From: Betaproteobacteria bacterium
Lineage (GTDB): Bacteria > Pseudomonadota > Gammaproteobacteria > Burkholderiales > Rhodocyclaceae
Assembly: GCA_009779265.1 (NCBI GenBank)
Contig: WREP01000016.1
Coordinates: 1-49,174 of the forward strand
Direction of reading: 5' to 3'
DNA: 49,174 nt
The position numbers were made by a program, and so were the translations under genes. A model generated the notes under the pieces. The model was not told the DNA's origin. It was given only the letters and a program-made list of their open reading frames with translations, and made no database searches. Of the stretch, positions 18,372 through 27,622 are shown piece by piece (within the stretch, counting starts at the first letter, position 1; each line of letters opens with the position of its first letter).

Positions 18372-18929
18372 TCAAATTTGCATCAGCTCGGCCTCTTTCT
18401 GGGCGAGCATCTTGTCGACTTCGGCGATGGATTTGTCGGTCAGCTTCTGCATGTCGTCCTGGGCGCGGCGTTCGTCGTCCTCGGGAATCTCGCCTTTTTT
18501 CAGCGCGTCCTTGAGGTGGGTGATGGCATCGCGGCGCAGGTTGCGGATCGCCACCCGGGCGCCCTCGCCTTCGTGCCTGACGATCTTGATCATCTCGCGC
18601 CGACGCTCTTCGGTCAGGGCCGGCATCGGCACGCGGATCAACTCGCCCTGCGTCGCCGGGTTGAGGCCGAGATCGCAATCGCGGATGGCCTTCTCGACCT
18701 TGCCGACCATGGCCTTTTCCCAAGGCTGGACGCCGAGGGTGCGGGAATCGACCAGGGTAATGTTGGCAACCTGGTTCACCGGCACCAGAGAACCGTAGTA
18801 ATCGACCTGGACATGGTCGAGCAGGCCGATATGGGCGCGGCCGGTACGAATTTTCAGGAGGTCGGCTTTCAGCGCCTCCAGGGATTTGTGCATCTTGTGT
18901 TCGGCGGTTTTTTTGATTTCGGCAATCAT
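18372..18929 (-). CDS. frr: ribosome recycling factor
   Basis: A 185-residue tRNA-shaped factor that, with EF-G, splits post-termination ribosomes. It starts '[20 protein letters not shown]' and shows conserved '[16 protein letters not shown]' and '[14 protein letters not shown]', then '[17 protein letters not shown]' in the hinge and helix region. Length is exact for the family. It sits 12 bases after pyrH in the universal rpsB-tsf-pyrH-frr order. Confidence 0.97.
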   Translation of the reverse strand: MIAEIKKTAEHKMHKSLEALKADLLKIRTGRAHIGLLDHVQVDYYGSLVPVNQVANITLVDSRTLGVQPWEKAMVGKVEKAIRDCDLGLNPATQGELIRVPMPALTEERRREMIKIVRHEGEGARVAIRNLRRDAITHLKDALKKGEIPEDDERRAQDDMQKLTDKSIAEVDKMLAQKEAELMQI

Positions 18930-18941
18930 TTGTCGTCTCCC

Positions 18942-19658
18942 TCAGCAAGTGACCAGCGTGCCTTCGTCTTCGCCGCAAACCACGCGCTTCAGCGCGCCGG
19001 CCTTGAAGATCGAGAACACGTTGATCGGCAATTTCTGGTCGCGGCACAACGCGAAGGCGGTCGCATCCATGACCGCCAGATTTTTGGCGATTGCATCGTT
19101 GAAGCTGATCCGGTCGAAGCGGGTCGCCGCCGGATCCTTCTTGGGATCGGCGCTGTAGATACCGTCGACCTTGGTCGCCTTGAGCACGATTTCCGCGCCG
19201 ATTTCCGAGCCGCGCAGGGCGGCGGCGGTATCGGTGGTGAAGAAGGGGTTGCCGGTGCCGGCGCCGAAAATCACGACCTTGCCTTCTTCGAGATAGCGGA
19301 TGGCCTTGCCGCGGATGTACGGCTCGACCACCTGCTCGATATTCAGGGCCGATTGCACGCGGGCATTGAGGCCGCATTGACGCATCGCGTCGGACAGGGC
19401 CATGGCGTTCATCACCGTGGCCAGCATGCCCATGTAATCGGCGGTGGCGCGATCCATCCCGGTGGCCGTGCCGGCCATGCCGCGAAAGATGTTGCCGCCG
19501 CCGATGACGATACCGATTTCCACGCCCAAGTCGGCCACCGACTTGATCTCCGCGCAAATTCCCGCGATGACCTGCGGGTTGATGCCGTAGGCATCATTAC
19601 CCATCAGCGCCTCGCCGGAGAGTTTGAGGAGAATCCGCTTGTACCTGGGCGTAGTCAT
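18942..19658 (-). CDS. pyrH: uridylate kinase (UMP kinase)
   Basis: A 238-residue amino-acid-kinase-fold enzyme that phosphorylates UMP to UDP in pyrimidine nucleotide supply; bacterial UMP kinases are hexamers usually activated by GTP and inhibited by UTP. The phosphate-binding '[11 protein letters not shown]' is at the N-terminus, '[13 protein letters not shown]' follows, and '[18 protein letters not shown]' is the nucleotide-binding loop. It is 15 bases downstream of tsf. Confidence 0.96.
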   Translation of the reverse strand: MTTPRYKRILLKLSGEALMGNDAYGINPQVIAGICAEIKSVADLGVEIGIVIGGGNIFRGMAGTATGMDRATADYMGMLATVMNAMALSDAMRQCGLNARVQSALNIEQVVEPYIRGKAIRYLEEGKVVIFGAGTGNPFFTTDTAAALRGSEIGAEIVLKATKVDGIYSADPKKDPAATRFDRISFNDAIAKNLAVMDATAFALCRDQKLPINVFSIFKAGALKRVVCGEDEGTLVTC

Positions 19659-19673
19659 CGGCTTGTTTCCGGC

Positions 19674-20570
19674 TTATTTCTTGGCAGCGGCAGCGGCCTG
19701 GGCGGCGACTTCAGCAGCAAAATCGTTGCTCTTCTTCTCGATGCCCTCGCCCACCATGTACAGCGTGAAACCGGCGATGGAAGCGCCCTTTTCCTTGAGC
19801 AGCTGTTCGATGGTCTGCTTGCCGTCGGCGGCCTTGACGAAAACCTGGCCGAGCAGGGTCACTTCCTTGAGGAATTTCTGCACGCTGCCTTCGGCGATTT
19901 TTTCCAGCATCGCCTCCGGCTTGCCGGATTCGCGGGCCTTCTCGATGGCCACGCGGCGCTCGGCGTCCAGCAGTTCGCTCGCCACGCCGGAAGCATCCAG
20001 CGACTTCGGCTTGGAGGCGGCGATGTGCATCGCCAGATCCTTGCCCAACTGCTCGTCGCCGCCGACCAGATCGACCACGGCGCCGATCTTGGCGCCGCCG
20101 TGGATGTAGGCAACCAGCTTGCCCTTGGCGGCGAAGCGGACGAAACGGCGAATGCTCATGTTTTCGCCGATCTTGCCGACCAGGGCGGAACGGGTCGATT
20201 CGACCGTGCCCTCGCCCATTGGCAGCGCCGACAGGGCCGCCACGTCGGCGGGATCGCGCTCGGCGACCAGCTTGGCGCAGCCGTTGGCCAGGGCGATGAA
20301 TTCGTCGTTCTTGGCGACGAAATCGGTTTCCGAATTGACCTCGACCATCGCGCCGCTCTTGCCGTCGGCCGCGATGCTGACCGCAACGATGCCTTCGGCG
20401 GCGATGCGGGTAGCGGCCTTGGACGCCTTGTTGCCGAGCTTGACGCGGAGGATTTCCTCGGCCTTGACCATGTCGCCATCGGCCTCGGTCAAAGCCTTCT
20501 TGCATTCCATCATGGGCGCGTCGGTCTTGCCGCGCAGTTCTGCCACCATGCTTGCGGTAATTGCCGCCAT
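19674..20570 (-). CDS. tsf: elongation factor Ts
   Basis: A 298-residue nucleotide exchange factor for EF-Tu. The N-terminal UBA-like domain ('[20 protein letters not shown]') and the core motif '[15 protein letters not shown]' with the conserved TDF contact to EF-Tu are present, followed by two core subdomains and the coiled-coil region. The last residues are Ala/Lys rich. A 57-base gap separates it from rpsB, the usual arrangement, and no separate promoter was recognised in it. Confidence 0.96.
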   Translation of the reverse strand: MAAITASMVAELRGKTDAPMMECKKALTEADGDMVKAEEILRVKLGNKASKAATRIAAEGIVAVSIAADGKSGAMVEVNSETDFVAKNDEFIALANGCAKLVAERDPADVAALSALPMGEGTVESTRSALVGKIGENMSIRRFVRFAAKGKLVAYIHGGAKIGAVVDLVGGDEQLGKDLAMHIAASKPKSLDASGVASELLDAERRVAIEKARESGKPEAMLEKIAEGSVQKFLKEVTLLGQVFVKAADGKQTIEQLLKEKGASIAGFTLYMVGEGIEKKSNDFAAEVAAQAAAAAKK

Positions 20571-20627
20571 ATTTATTCTCCTGAGCTTGTGAAACCGGCG
20601 GAACCAGCAGGCTCCGCCGCTACGGCC

Positions 20628-21374
20628 TTACTCCGCGACCCCTTCGTCGACCTCGACGAACTCGTCGTCGCCGACCGCGACGATTTCCTGAACCACATGG
20701 CTGCGGCCTTCGAGGATGGCGTCGGCGACGCCGCGAGCGTACAACTGGATAGCGCGGGAAGAATCGTCGTTACCCGGAATGACGTAGGACACGCCCTCCG
20801 GGGAGTGATTGGTATCGACCACGCCGATGACCGGAATGCCAAGCTTCTCGGCCTCGGTGATGGCGATTTTGTGGTAGCCAACGTCGATGACGAAAATGGC
20901 GTCCGGCAGGCCGCCCATGTCCTTGATGCCGCCGATGGATTTTTGCAGCTTCTCCAGCTCACGGCGGAAGGTCAGCGCCTCTTTCTTCGGCATCTTTTCC
21001 AGTTCGCCGGCCTCGACTGCCAGTTCCATGTCCTTCAGGCGCTTGATCGAGGTCTTGACCGTCTTGAAATTGGTCAGCATGCCGCCCAGCCAGCGCTGAT
21101 CGACAAACGGCGCGCTGGCGCGGCTCGCCTCCTCGGCGATGATTTCACGCGCCTGACGCTTGGTGCCGACGAACAGGATATTGCCGCGATTGCCGGCCAG
21201 CTTCTTCACGAAGCCCATGGCCTCGTTGTACTTGACCAAGGTCTTTTCGAGATTGACGATGTGGATTTTGTTGCGGGCGCCGAAAATGTAGGGCGCCATC
21301 TTGGGGGACCAGAAACGGGTCTGATGGCCGAAATGAACACCGGCCTCCAGCATTTCACGCATGGTAACGGACAT
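20628..21374 (-). CDS. rpsB: 30S ribosomal protein S2
   Basis: A 248-residue ribosomal protein of the small-subunit body. It starts '[20 protein letters not shown]' and has '[17 protein letters not shown]', 'LFVGTKRQA' and '[20 protein letters not shown]'. ATG 21374 was chosen over upstream frame extension because AAGGAG lies at 21381-21386 with ideal spacing. The leader upstream folds around this ribosome binding site (separate entry), as expected for S2 feedback control. First gene of the long - strand operon. Confidence 0.97.
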   Translation of the reverse strand: MSVTMREMLEAGVHFGHQTRFWSPKMAPYIFGARNKIHIVNLEKTLVKYNEAMGFVKKLAGNRGNILFVGTKRQAREIIAEEASRASAPFVDQRWLGGMLTNFKTVKTSIKRLKDMELAVEAGELEKMPKKEALTFRRELEKLQKSIGGIKDMGGLPDAIFVIDVGYHKIAITEAEKLGIPVIGVVDTNHSPEGVSYVIPGNDDSSRAIQLYARGVADAILEGRSHVVQEIVAVGDDEFVEVDEGVAE

Positions 21375-21516
21375 GTAAAACTCCTTAAGGGTTGCACCGC
21401 CACCCGCCCGAAACGCCCGCCAGTATCTGGCGCGCACCCTTAAGCGGCGGGTGTGTGGATTTGGCCGCCGACACCCTGCCGGCAACCGCCTTCCTGGCCA
21501 CGAGAGCAAGGAAAAC
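21375..21516 (-). promoter_or_regulatory. structured rpsB 5' leader, candidate S2 autoregulatory element
   Basis: From the predicted start point to the rpsB ATG the leader is about 140 bases. A perfect 9-base inverted repeat (CTTAAGGGT at 21384-21392 pairing with 21436-21444) encloses a GC-rich inner segment, and its proximal arm covers the ribosome binding site. Opening of this helix would be needed for translation. E. coli rpsB is repressed by S2 through its 5' leader; the same mechanism here is inferred, since the primary sequence was not matched to a known model. Confidence 0.5.
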
Positions 21517-21522
21517 CCATCA

Positions 21523-21552
21523 AGTATAACGCCTTCCCAAGCTGAGCGGAAG
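21523..21552 (-). promoter_or_regulatory. promoter of the rpsB operon
   Basis: On the - strand a strong -10 TATACT (21523-21528) is preceded after 17 bases by TTCCGC, a weak -35. Transcription would begin near 21516. It is the only good -10 in the 255-base gap between arnF and rpsB. Confidence 0.5.
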
Positions 21553-21629
21553 TTCAACAAGCATTTCAAGCAGGCATAAGCCAGACGGAATGGACATTGC
21601 CCGAGTCTGGCGCGCGTCGGCGGCGCTGA

Positions 21630-22031
21630 TCAGCGCACCGGGCGCGGCGCCAGCAGGGCGATGCCCAACAAGGTGAGCAACATGCCGAGCAGGCGCGTGG
21701 CGCTCAGGGCATCCTCGAAGCCCGGCAGCAGCAGCGCGCCGAGGTAGACGAGCGGATAACTGAGCGCGAGCAGCGGATAGGCGACGCTGAGCGGCAATTC
21801 GCCAAGCGCGCGCAGCCACAGCAGCATCGACGCCGCGTAGCACGCAAGCCCAAACAGCAGTGCCATTACCGCCGCGCCATACGTCGTCAGCGTTGTAAAC
21901 GACAGCGCGGAAACCACCACGGGCAGGTCGGTTGCGGCGCGCTTGAGCGCCAGTTGCGCAATGCTGACCAGCAACACGCTAGCCACGGCGTGCATGAGGC
22001 CCGGACGCAGGGAGTTGGAAACACGCGACAC
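21630..22031 (-). CDS. arnF: L-Ara4N-phosphoundecaprenol flippase subunit ArnF-like
   Basis: A 133-residue, four-helix protein of the EmrE/small multidrug resistance superfamily. Helices are near residues 14-30, 42-66, 76-100 and 108-128, with 'SIAQLALKRAA' and 'PLLALSYPLVYLGALLLPG' typical of ArnF. With ArnE it is thought to flip the aminoarabinose-lipid carrier to the periplasmic face. The start is GTG 22031, five bases after the arnE stop, with GGAG upstream; ATG 21995 is an alternative. Last gene of the arnA-D-E-F arm. Assignment as F instead of E rests on order and similarity. Confidence 0.82.
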   Translation of the reverse strand: MSRVSNSLRPGLMHAVASVLLVSIAQLALKRAATDLPVVVSALSFTTLTTYGAAVMALLFGLACYAASMLLWLRALGELPLSVAYPLLALSYPLVYLGALLLPGFEDALSATRLLGMLLTLLGIALLAPRPVR

Positions 22032-22036
22032 CTGGC

Positions 22037-22384
22037 TCAGCTCCGACCAATCAGGAATATGCCGGCGCAGACCAGCAGCGCGCCGAGCCAGCCGCGCGGC
22101 GGCAGGCGCTCGCCGAACAGCCAGACCGCGGCGAGCGGCACCAGCAGATAATTGATGCCGAGCAGCGCATACGCCTTACTCACGTCGAAACTTGCCAGCG
22201 CCACCAGCCACAGCGCCATCGCGCCGCTCAGGCAAAGCAGCGCCAGCCAGAAATCGGCGGCGCGCAGATAGAACGCCAGCGCGGAACCCCGCGCCGCCGC
22301 AAAACGCAATGCCGTCCGCTTTTGCAGCAATTGCCCGGCAACCGTCAGCACAATCGTTGCCGCGATGGCCAACCAGGGGTTCAT
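22037..22384 (-). CDS. arnE: L-Ara4N-phosphoundecaprenol flippase subunit ArnE-like
   Basis: A 115-residue four-helix EmrE-type protein. It begins '[20 protein letters not shown]', has a second helix near 'FWLALLCLSGAMALWLVAL' and the conserved 'VSKAYALLGINYLLVPLAAV' segment. It forms the presumed flippase with ArnF. ATG 22384 overlaps the arnD stop (ATGA), so translation is coupled. The size fits E. coli ArnE (111). Confidence 0.85.
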   Translation of the reverse strand: MNPWLAIAATIVLTVAGQLLQKRTALRFAAARGSALAFYLRAADFWLALLCLSGAMALWLVALASFDVSKAYALLGINYLLVPLAAVWLFGERLPPRGWLGALLVCAGIFLIGRS

Positions 22385-23289
22385 GCCGCTACGCCGCCCT
22401 GCACGGCCAGCCAGCCCTCGCGCCCCGGCAGTTCGCGGCGCGCCAGCGGGCATGGCGGCAGTGCGCCGAGATCGAGACTGCCGAGTGGCTGGAAGCGGAT
22501 ATTGCGCTCGCGCGCCAGATCGAGCAGTTCGGCGAAACGCTGGTAGAGCGCGATGCCCTCGACCTCCGCATGGATCGTGTAGACGTTGAGTTGCCCCGGG
22601 CGCATGCGGTCGAGGATGCGGGCGTTGTAGTTGGCGTCGGTCACGCCATCGCGGCCGATGATTTCATCGTAGGTTGGCAGCGTTACCGGAATTTGCGGCG
22701 TCAACGCCTGGCCGGCGACGACGGGACGAAATGCGGCGCTGCCACGGCAGTCGCTGTTGTAGGCGAAAGGAAATGCCTGCTTGGCCAGCAGCGTGGCGTC
22801 ATTACTGCGCCAGCCGGCGGTGGCCGAGCACTGCGGCGGGCAACCCAGGATATCCCCGAGTTTGTCGAAGCCGAGCTGGATATGTCGCGCCTGCGTCGCC
22901 TGCGAATAGCGATCAATGTGCATCTGCCAGCTGTAATGATCCCAGGCGTGCAGGCCGACCTCGTGGCCGGCGTCATGCGGCAGCCGCACGCAATCGCGCA
23001 GGCGCTCGCCGATGATCGGCCCGGGCCATGCCGTGCCGCGCAGCAGCACATCCCAGCCATACAGGCTGGCCGCCTTCGAGCGCAGCATCTTGGCCAGAAA
23101 TGCCGGCCGCAGCAGTCGCCACAGATTGCGACCCATGTTGTCCGGGCCGACGCTCATGAAGAAGGACGCGCGCACCGCGTGGCGGGCGAACAGCTCGACC
23201 AGCGCCGGCACGCCGTCGCGCGTGCCGCGAAAGGTATCGACGTCGACGCGCAGGCCGACCGGCAATGGCGCCTGCGCGTCGGCGTTCAA
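22381..23289 (-). CDS. arnD: 4-deoxy-4-formamido-L-arabinose-phosphoundecaprenol deformylase
   Basis: A 302-residue polysaccharide-deacetylase-fold enzyme that removes the formyl group from undecaprenyl phosphate-linked Ara4FN, making the step irreversible before export. NodB-type motifs are present: '[11 protein letters not shown]' with the metal-site Asp residues, '[15 protein letters not shown]' with His ligands, and 'WRSNDATLL'. The initiator is TTG 23287-23289, overlapping the arnA stop as TTGA, with GGAAG upstream; no ATG lies nearby. Length is near E. coli ArnD (296). Confidence 0.9.
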   Translation of the reverse strand: MNADAQAPLPVGLRVDVDTFRGTRDGVPALVELFARHAVRASFFMSVGPDNMGRNLWRLLRPAFLAKMLRSKAASLYGWDVLLRGTAWPGPIIGERLRDCVRLPHDAGHEVGLHAWDHYSWQMHIDRYSQATQARHIQLGFDKLGDILGCPPQCSATAGWRSNDATLLAKQAFPFAYNSDCRGSAAFRPVVAGQALTPQIPVTLPTYDEIIGRDGVTDANYNARILDRMRPGQLNVYTIHAEVEGIALYQRFAELLDLARERNIRFQPLGSLDLGALPPCPLARRELPGREGWLAVQGGVAA

Positions 23290-25265
23290 CGGCCTGCTTC
23301 CGTTTCAGTCAGCGCCGAACGCAGGAAGAAGTCGAGCGTGGTTTCGATGGTTTGCCTGAGCGGCACGCTGGGTTGCCAGCCGAGATAGCGGTTGGCGTTA
23401 CGGATGCTCGGCCGCCGGAACTGCACATCCTGATAGCCGTTGCCGTAATAGGAACTGCTCTCGACCACCTTGAAGCCGGCGAACGGCGGGAAGCGGTCGC
23501 GCAGCGGATGCCGGTTGAAGGCATCGAGCAGCATTTCCGCCAGTTCGCGGATGCTGGCCTCGTTTTGTGGATTGCCGACGTTGATGATCTTGCCGTTGCA
23601 GGCATCCTTGTCGTTCTCGATGATGCGGAACAGGGCGTCGATACCGTCGGCGATGTCGGTAAAGCAGCGGCGCTGCTCGCCGCCGTCGATCAGGCGGATC
23701 GGCGTACCCTCGACCAGGTTCAGGATCAATTGCGTGATGGCGCGCGAGCTGCCGATGCGCGCCGAATCGAGGCTATCGAGACGCGGCCCCATCCAGTTGA
23801 AGGGCCGGAACAGCGTGAAGCGCAGGCCACGGTCGCCGTAGGCCCAGATGACACGATCGAGCAATTGCTTGCTGGCGGAGTAAATCCAGCGCTGCTTGTT
23901 GATCGGCCCGAGCACCAGCGACGAATTGTCCTCGTCGAACTCATCCTCCTGGCACATCCCGTACACCTCGGAGGTGGACGGGAAAATCACCCGTTTGTTG
24001 AAGCGCACGCAATCGCGGATGATCCTGAGGTTTTCCTCGAAATCGAGCTCGAACACGCGCAGCGGATTGCGCGTGTATTCGATGGGCGTGGCGATGGCGA
24101 CCAGCGGTAGCACGATGTCGCACTTGCTGATGTGATATTCCATCCATTCGCGGTGGATGCTGATATCGCCTTCGAGGAAATGGAAGTGTGGCTGATCGAG
24201 CAGCCGCGAGATCGCCGTGTTGCTACGATCCATGCCATACACTTCGTATTTGCCGCTGGCCAGCAGGCGTTCGGTCAAATGATTGCCGATGAAGCCATTG
24301 ACGCCGAGGATAAGTAGCCGCTGGCGGCGCGGCGCGGGCGCTGCCATCGCGCCGAGGCGGATGCCATCGACGAGGTTGAGTTCGCGCGCGAGCTGCGGGC
24401 CGGACTGGCAGATACCGCCGTCAATCTGGCCGACCCGGATGGTCAGCGCGCCCTGCCCGCAGGCGATGGTCAAGGGCTGCGTCGACAGGATCGTGCCGGG
24501 CGTCTGCGCCTGTTTCAACTCGACGGCATCGGCCTCCCAGACGACGACCTTGCGGCTGCCGGCGTAAGAGAATGCGCCGGGGAACGGCTGCGCGACAGCG
24601 CGCACCAGATTGCGCACGGCCGTGGCGCTCTGACTCCAATCGATCGCGCCATCCGCCGGATGCCTGCGCCCGCAGTAATTACCCGCATCGATATCCTGCG
24701 CAATGCGCGGCGCGCTGCCGGCGGCGATGGCGGGCAGGCACTCGGCCAGCAACTGTTGCGCCGCTGTCAATTGTTTGCGATGCACCTGCTGCACGTAGTC
24801 GTCCGGCTCGATGCGGACTTCGACCTGGCCGACGATATCGCCGGCATCGGCGCGCTCGACCATGTGATGCAGGGTGACGCCGGTGATCTGTTCGCCGTTC
24901 AGCATCGCCCAGTTCAGCGGCGACCTGCCGCGGTAGCGCGGCAGCAGCGAACCGTGCAGATTGAACGCGCCCTTCTTCGCCTGGGCCAGGATGGGGGCCG
25001 GAATCAGCTCGCGGTAATAGAACGAGAACATGAAATCGGGCGCCAGCGTGGCAATCTGTTTTTGCCACAGCGGATGCTCGATGGAATCCGGCACGTATGC
25101 CGGAATATCCAGCTCCGCGCACAGCCGCGCCACCGATTCGAAGAAAATATTTTCCTGCGGATTGTCGCGGTGCGTGAATACGGCCACGATCTCGAAACCC
25201 GCCGCGCGCAGCGCGCGAATTCCGCTACAACCAAAATCGTGATATGCGAACACGATTGTTTTCAT
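23286..25265 (-). CDS. arnA: bifunctional UDP-Ara4N formyltransferase / UDP-glucuronate decarboxylase
   Basis: A 659-residue two-domain enzyme, almost the exact length of E. coli ArnA (660). Residues 1 to about 305 form the formyltransferase ('[19 protein letters not shown]' with the catalytic His; cofactor 10-formyl-THF). From about 315 the short-chain dehydrogenase domain begins '[18 protein letters not shown]' and carries Y-x3-K in '[11 protein letters not shown]'; it oxidatively decarboxylates UDP-glucuronate. The two activities flank the ArnB transamination. The start at ATG 25265 leaves a clear promoter 36 bases upstream. First gene of the - strand arn arm; ugd, needed for UDP-glucuronate, is not in the window. 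Confidence 0.96.
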   Translation of the reverse strand: MKTIVFAYHDFGCSGIRALRAAGFEIVAVFTHRDNPQENIFFESVARLCAELDIPAYVPDSIEHPLWQKQIATLAPDFMFSFYYRELIPAPILAQAKKGAFNLHGSLLPRYRGRSPLNWAMLNGEQITGVTLHHMVERADAGDIVGQVEVRIEPDDYVQQVHRKQLTAAQQLLAECLPAIAAGSAPRIAQDIDAGNYCGRRHPADGAIDWSQSATAVRNLVRAVAQPFPGAFSYAGSRKVVVWEADAVELKQAQTPGTILSTQPLTIACGQGALTIRVGQIDGGICQSGPQLARELNLVDGIRLGAMAAPAPRRQRLLILGVNGFIGNHLTERLLASGKYEVYGMDRSNTAISRLLDQPHFHFLEGDISIHREWMEYHISKCDIVLPLVAIATPIEYTRNPLRVFELDFEENLRIIRDCVRFNKRVIFPSTSEVYGMCQEDEFDEDNSSLVLGPINKQRWIYSASKQLLDRVIWAYGDRGLRFTLFRPFNWMGPRLDSLDSARIGSSRAITQLILNLVEGTPIRLIDGGEQRRCFTDIADGIDALFRIIENDKDACNGKIINVGNPQNEASIRELAEMLLDAFNRHPLRDRFPPFAGFKVVESSSYYGNGYQDVQFRRPSIRNANRYLGWQPSVPLRQTIETTLDFFLRSALTETEAGR

Positions 25266-25300
25266 GTGTGAAGTCTCTCGATAGCACAGGGAAGGCGGGG

Positions 25301-25328
25301 AGTTTACTACGCGGCGGCAGCCTGACAA
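25301..25328 (-). promoter_or_regulatory. promoter of arnA-D-E-F, in divergent arn control region
   Basis: On the - strand -35 TTGTCA (25323-25328) and -10 TAAACT (25301-25306) are 16 bases apart, 36 bases from the arnA ATG. The whole 211-base gap (25266-25476) lies between divergent arnA and arnB. A possible -10 for arnB, TACACT at 25439-25444, has no good -35, which would fit activator dependence. No CTTAAG-type PmrA box was found in this gap. Confidence 0.5.
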
Positions 25329-25476
25329 ACCGCTGCCGGAAAATAAAGCGCCAATGCGCAACCGCTCCCGCCGTCGCGGGCGAGGCGGATTTCTGGTTGT
25401 TTCATGCACCCAGCCGTGCGCGGCAGCCGGGAATTCGCTACACTGCCGCCGTTTTGATCGACAAACAGCCAAGCCC

Positions 25477-26613
25477 ATGTCAGAAACGTTTCTGCCTTTC
25501 TGCCGACCGCAGATCAGTCCCGAGGACATCGCCGCGGTCACCGCGGTATTGAATTCCGGCTGGATCACCACCGGCGCCAAGACCGCCGCGCTCGAAGCCG
25601 CCTTCTGCGAGCTGACCGGCGCCCGCCATGCCGTGGCGATGGCGTCGGCGACCGCCGCCCTGCACCTGTACCTGATTGCCAAGGGAATCGGCCCCGGCGC
25701 GGAGGTCGTCACGCCGTCACTGACCTGGGTATCGACGATCAACCTGATTACGCTGCTCGGCGCCAAGCCGGTGTATGTCGATGTCGACCGCGACAACCTG
25801 ATGACGACCGCCGACGCCATCGAGCGCGCGATCACGCCGCGCACCAGGCTGATCATTCCCGTCCACTTCGCTGGCGCGCCGCTCGATCTCGATCCGATCC
25901 GCGCGCTTGCCGCCGCGCGCGGCATCGCGCTGCTCGAGGACACCGCCCACGCGCTCGGCGCGCACTACAAATCAATCCCGGTCGGGCGCGGCGCGGACAG
26001 CATTTTCTCCTTGCAGGCGATCAAGAACGTCACCGCCGCCGAGGGCGGCGTGCTGGTTACCGACGACGACGAACTCGCGGCCAAATTGCGCCGGCTGCGC
26101 TTCCACGGTCTTGGCGTCGATGCCTACGACCGCGCCACGCAGGGACGCAATCCGCAGGCCGAAGTCATCGAACCCGGCTTCAAGTACAACCTGCCCGACA
26201 TGTGCTCGGCGCTGGCGCTGAGCCAGTTGGCGCGGCTCGACCGCATCAACGCCCGCCGCGCCGAACTGGCCGCCCGCTACCATGAATTGCTGCGCGATCT
26301 GCCGCAGGTGCAACCCCTGCTCGCACCGACATGGCCGCACCGGCACGCCTGGCATCTGTTCGTCGTACGCGTGCCGGAACGCGACACCTTCATCGAGGCG
26401 ATGAAGGCCCAGGGCATCGGTTGCGGCATCCATTTCCGCGCCGTGCACCAGCAAAAATATTATCGGGAATTGAACGCTGGCGCGCAGCCTCCCCTGCCCA
26501 ACACCGAGTGGAATTCCGCGCGCATCTGTTCGCTGCCGCTATTTCCCGACATGTCCGATGCCGATATCGAGCGCGTCGTCCATGCCATGCGTACTGTGCT
26601 TGCAACAAGGTAA
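25477..26613 (+). CDS. arnB: UDP-4-amino-4-deoxy-L-arabinose aminotransferase
   Basis: A 378-residue PLP enzyme of the DegT/DnrJ/EryC1/StrS family that converts UDP-4-keto-pentose from ArnA to UDP-L-Ara4N using glutamate. The internal aldimine lysine is Lys183 in '[14 protein letters not shown]', nearly identical to the ArnB motif. '[15 protein letters not shown]' and '[11 protein letters not shown]' bind the cofactor phosphate, and '[14 protein letters not shown]' is conserved near the end. ATG 25477 gives the expected N-terminus '[13 protein letters not shown]'. It heads the + arm with arnC four bases downstream. Confidence 0.95.
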   Translation: MSETFLPFCRPQISPEDIAAVTAVLNSGWITTGAKTAALEAAFCELTGARHAVAMASATAALHLYLIAKGIGPGAEVVTPSLTWVSTINLITLLGAKPVYVDVDRDNLMTTADAIERAITPRTRLIIPVHFAGAPLDLDPIRALAAARGIALLEDTAHALGAHYKSIPVGRGADSIFSLQAIKNVTAAEGGVLVTDDDELAAKLRRLRFHGLGVDAYDRATQGRNPQAEVIEPGFKYNLPDMCSALALSQLARLDRINARRAELAARYHELLRDLPQVQPLLAPTWPHRHAWHLFVVRVPERDTFIEAMKAQGIGCGIHFRAVHQQKYYRELNAGAQPPLPNTEWNSARICSLPLFPDMSDADIERVVHAMRTVLATR

Positions 26614-26617
26614 TCCC

Positions 26618-27622
26618 ATGCCCCGCCCCCATCGTATTGAACTGCTGTCGATCGTCATTCCCGTCTACAACGAAGAGGACAACCTGCCCGCGCTGTGCGA
26701 ACGCTGCCGCGCCGTGGTCCGGCAAATCGGCTTGCCCGCCGAGATCATTCTCGTCGATGACGGCAGCCGCGACGCCTCCGCCGAACTCATTCGCGCGGCG
26801 GCGGCCGATCCGCTGTTCGTCGGCGTCATTCTCAATCGCAACTATGGCCAGCACGCGGCGGTCATGGCGGGTTTTTCGCGCGCTCGCGGCGACCTGATCG
26901 TCACGCTCGACGCCGACCTGCAAAACCCGCCCGAGGAAATACCGAAGCTGATCCAGGCCGCCGAAGAAGGCTACGAGGTGGTCGGCACGGTGCGCCAGTT
27001 GCGCCAGGACAGCTTGTTCCGCCGCCTCGCGTCGCGCGTCGTCAACAATTTCGTGCGCCGCGCCACCGGCGTCCAGATGTCGGATTACGGTTGCATGCTG
27101 CGCGCCTATCGCCGTCACATTGTCGACACCATGCTGCGCTGCGATGAACGCAGCACCTTCATCCCCATGCTGGCCAATTCGTTTGCGCGCCACACCACGG
27201 AAATCCCGGTGCGGCACGAGGAGCGCGCCGCTGGCGATTCCAAATACAGCGTGCTCAAGCTGATCAACCTGCAATTCGATCTGCTGACCGCGATGACGAC
27301 CGCGCCGCTGCGGCTGTTGTCCTTTATCGGCGGCGCCATCGCCGCGGCAGGCACGCTGTTCGCGCTGCTGCTCTTGGCGCTGCGCATCATCAAGGGCGCG
27401 GCATGGGGCGTGGACGGCGTATTCCCGCTGTTCGCCATCCTCTTCATTTTCATCGGCGCGCAATTCATGAGCTTCGGCCTGCTGGGCGAATATATCGGAC
27501 GCATCTATACCGACGTGCGGGCGCGTCCGCGCTTCATCATCGAGGAAACCATCGCTCAGGGCACGGGACATAGTGCCGCGACCGAACCGCAACCAGACGC
27601 CGCCGCGCCATCCCACCCATAA
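26618..27622 (+). CDS. arnC: undecaprenyl-phosphate 4-deoxy-4-formamido-L-arabinose transferase
   Basis: A 334-residue GT2 transferase that loads Ara4FN onto undecaprenyl phosphate. The GT-A domain begins '[19 protein letters not shown]' with '[10 protein letters not shown]' and the catalytic '[14 protein letters not shown]'. Two membrane helices near residues 230-255 and 265-290 anchor the C-terminus, as in ArnC and other polyprenyl-phosphate glycosyltransferases. ATG 26618 is four bases after the arnB stop; its own stop overlaps the next start (TAATG). Confidence 0.92.
   Translation: MPRPHRIELLSIVIPVYNEEDNLPALCERCRAVVRQIGLPAEIILVDDGSRDASAELIRAAAADPLFVGVILNRNYGQHAAVMAGFSRARGDLIVTLDADLQNPPEEIPKLIQAAEEGYEVVGTVRQLRQDSLFRRLASRVVNNFVRRATGVQMSDYGCMLRAYRRHIVDTMLRCDERSTFIPMLANSFARHTTEIPVRHEERAAGDSKYSVLKLINLQFDLLTAMTTAPLRLLSFIGGAIAAAGTLFALLLLALRIIKGAAWGVDGVFPLFAILFIFIGAQFMSFGLLGEYIGRIYTDVRARPRFIIEETIAQGTGHSAATEPQPDAAAPSHP

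Noticed and set aside
17913..21443. A 1176-codon open frame on + spanning uppS to rpsB
   Set aside because: It lies antisense to five unmistakable housekeeping genes; long mirror frames are a by-product of GC-rich codon usage.
25266..25476. PmrA-type box controlling the arn genes
   Set aside because: No CTTAA-N5-CTTAA-like direct repeat occurs in the divergent region.
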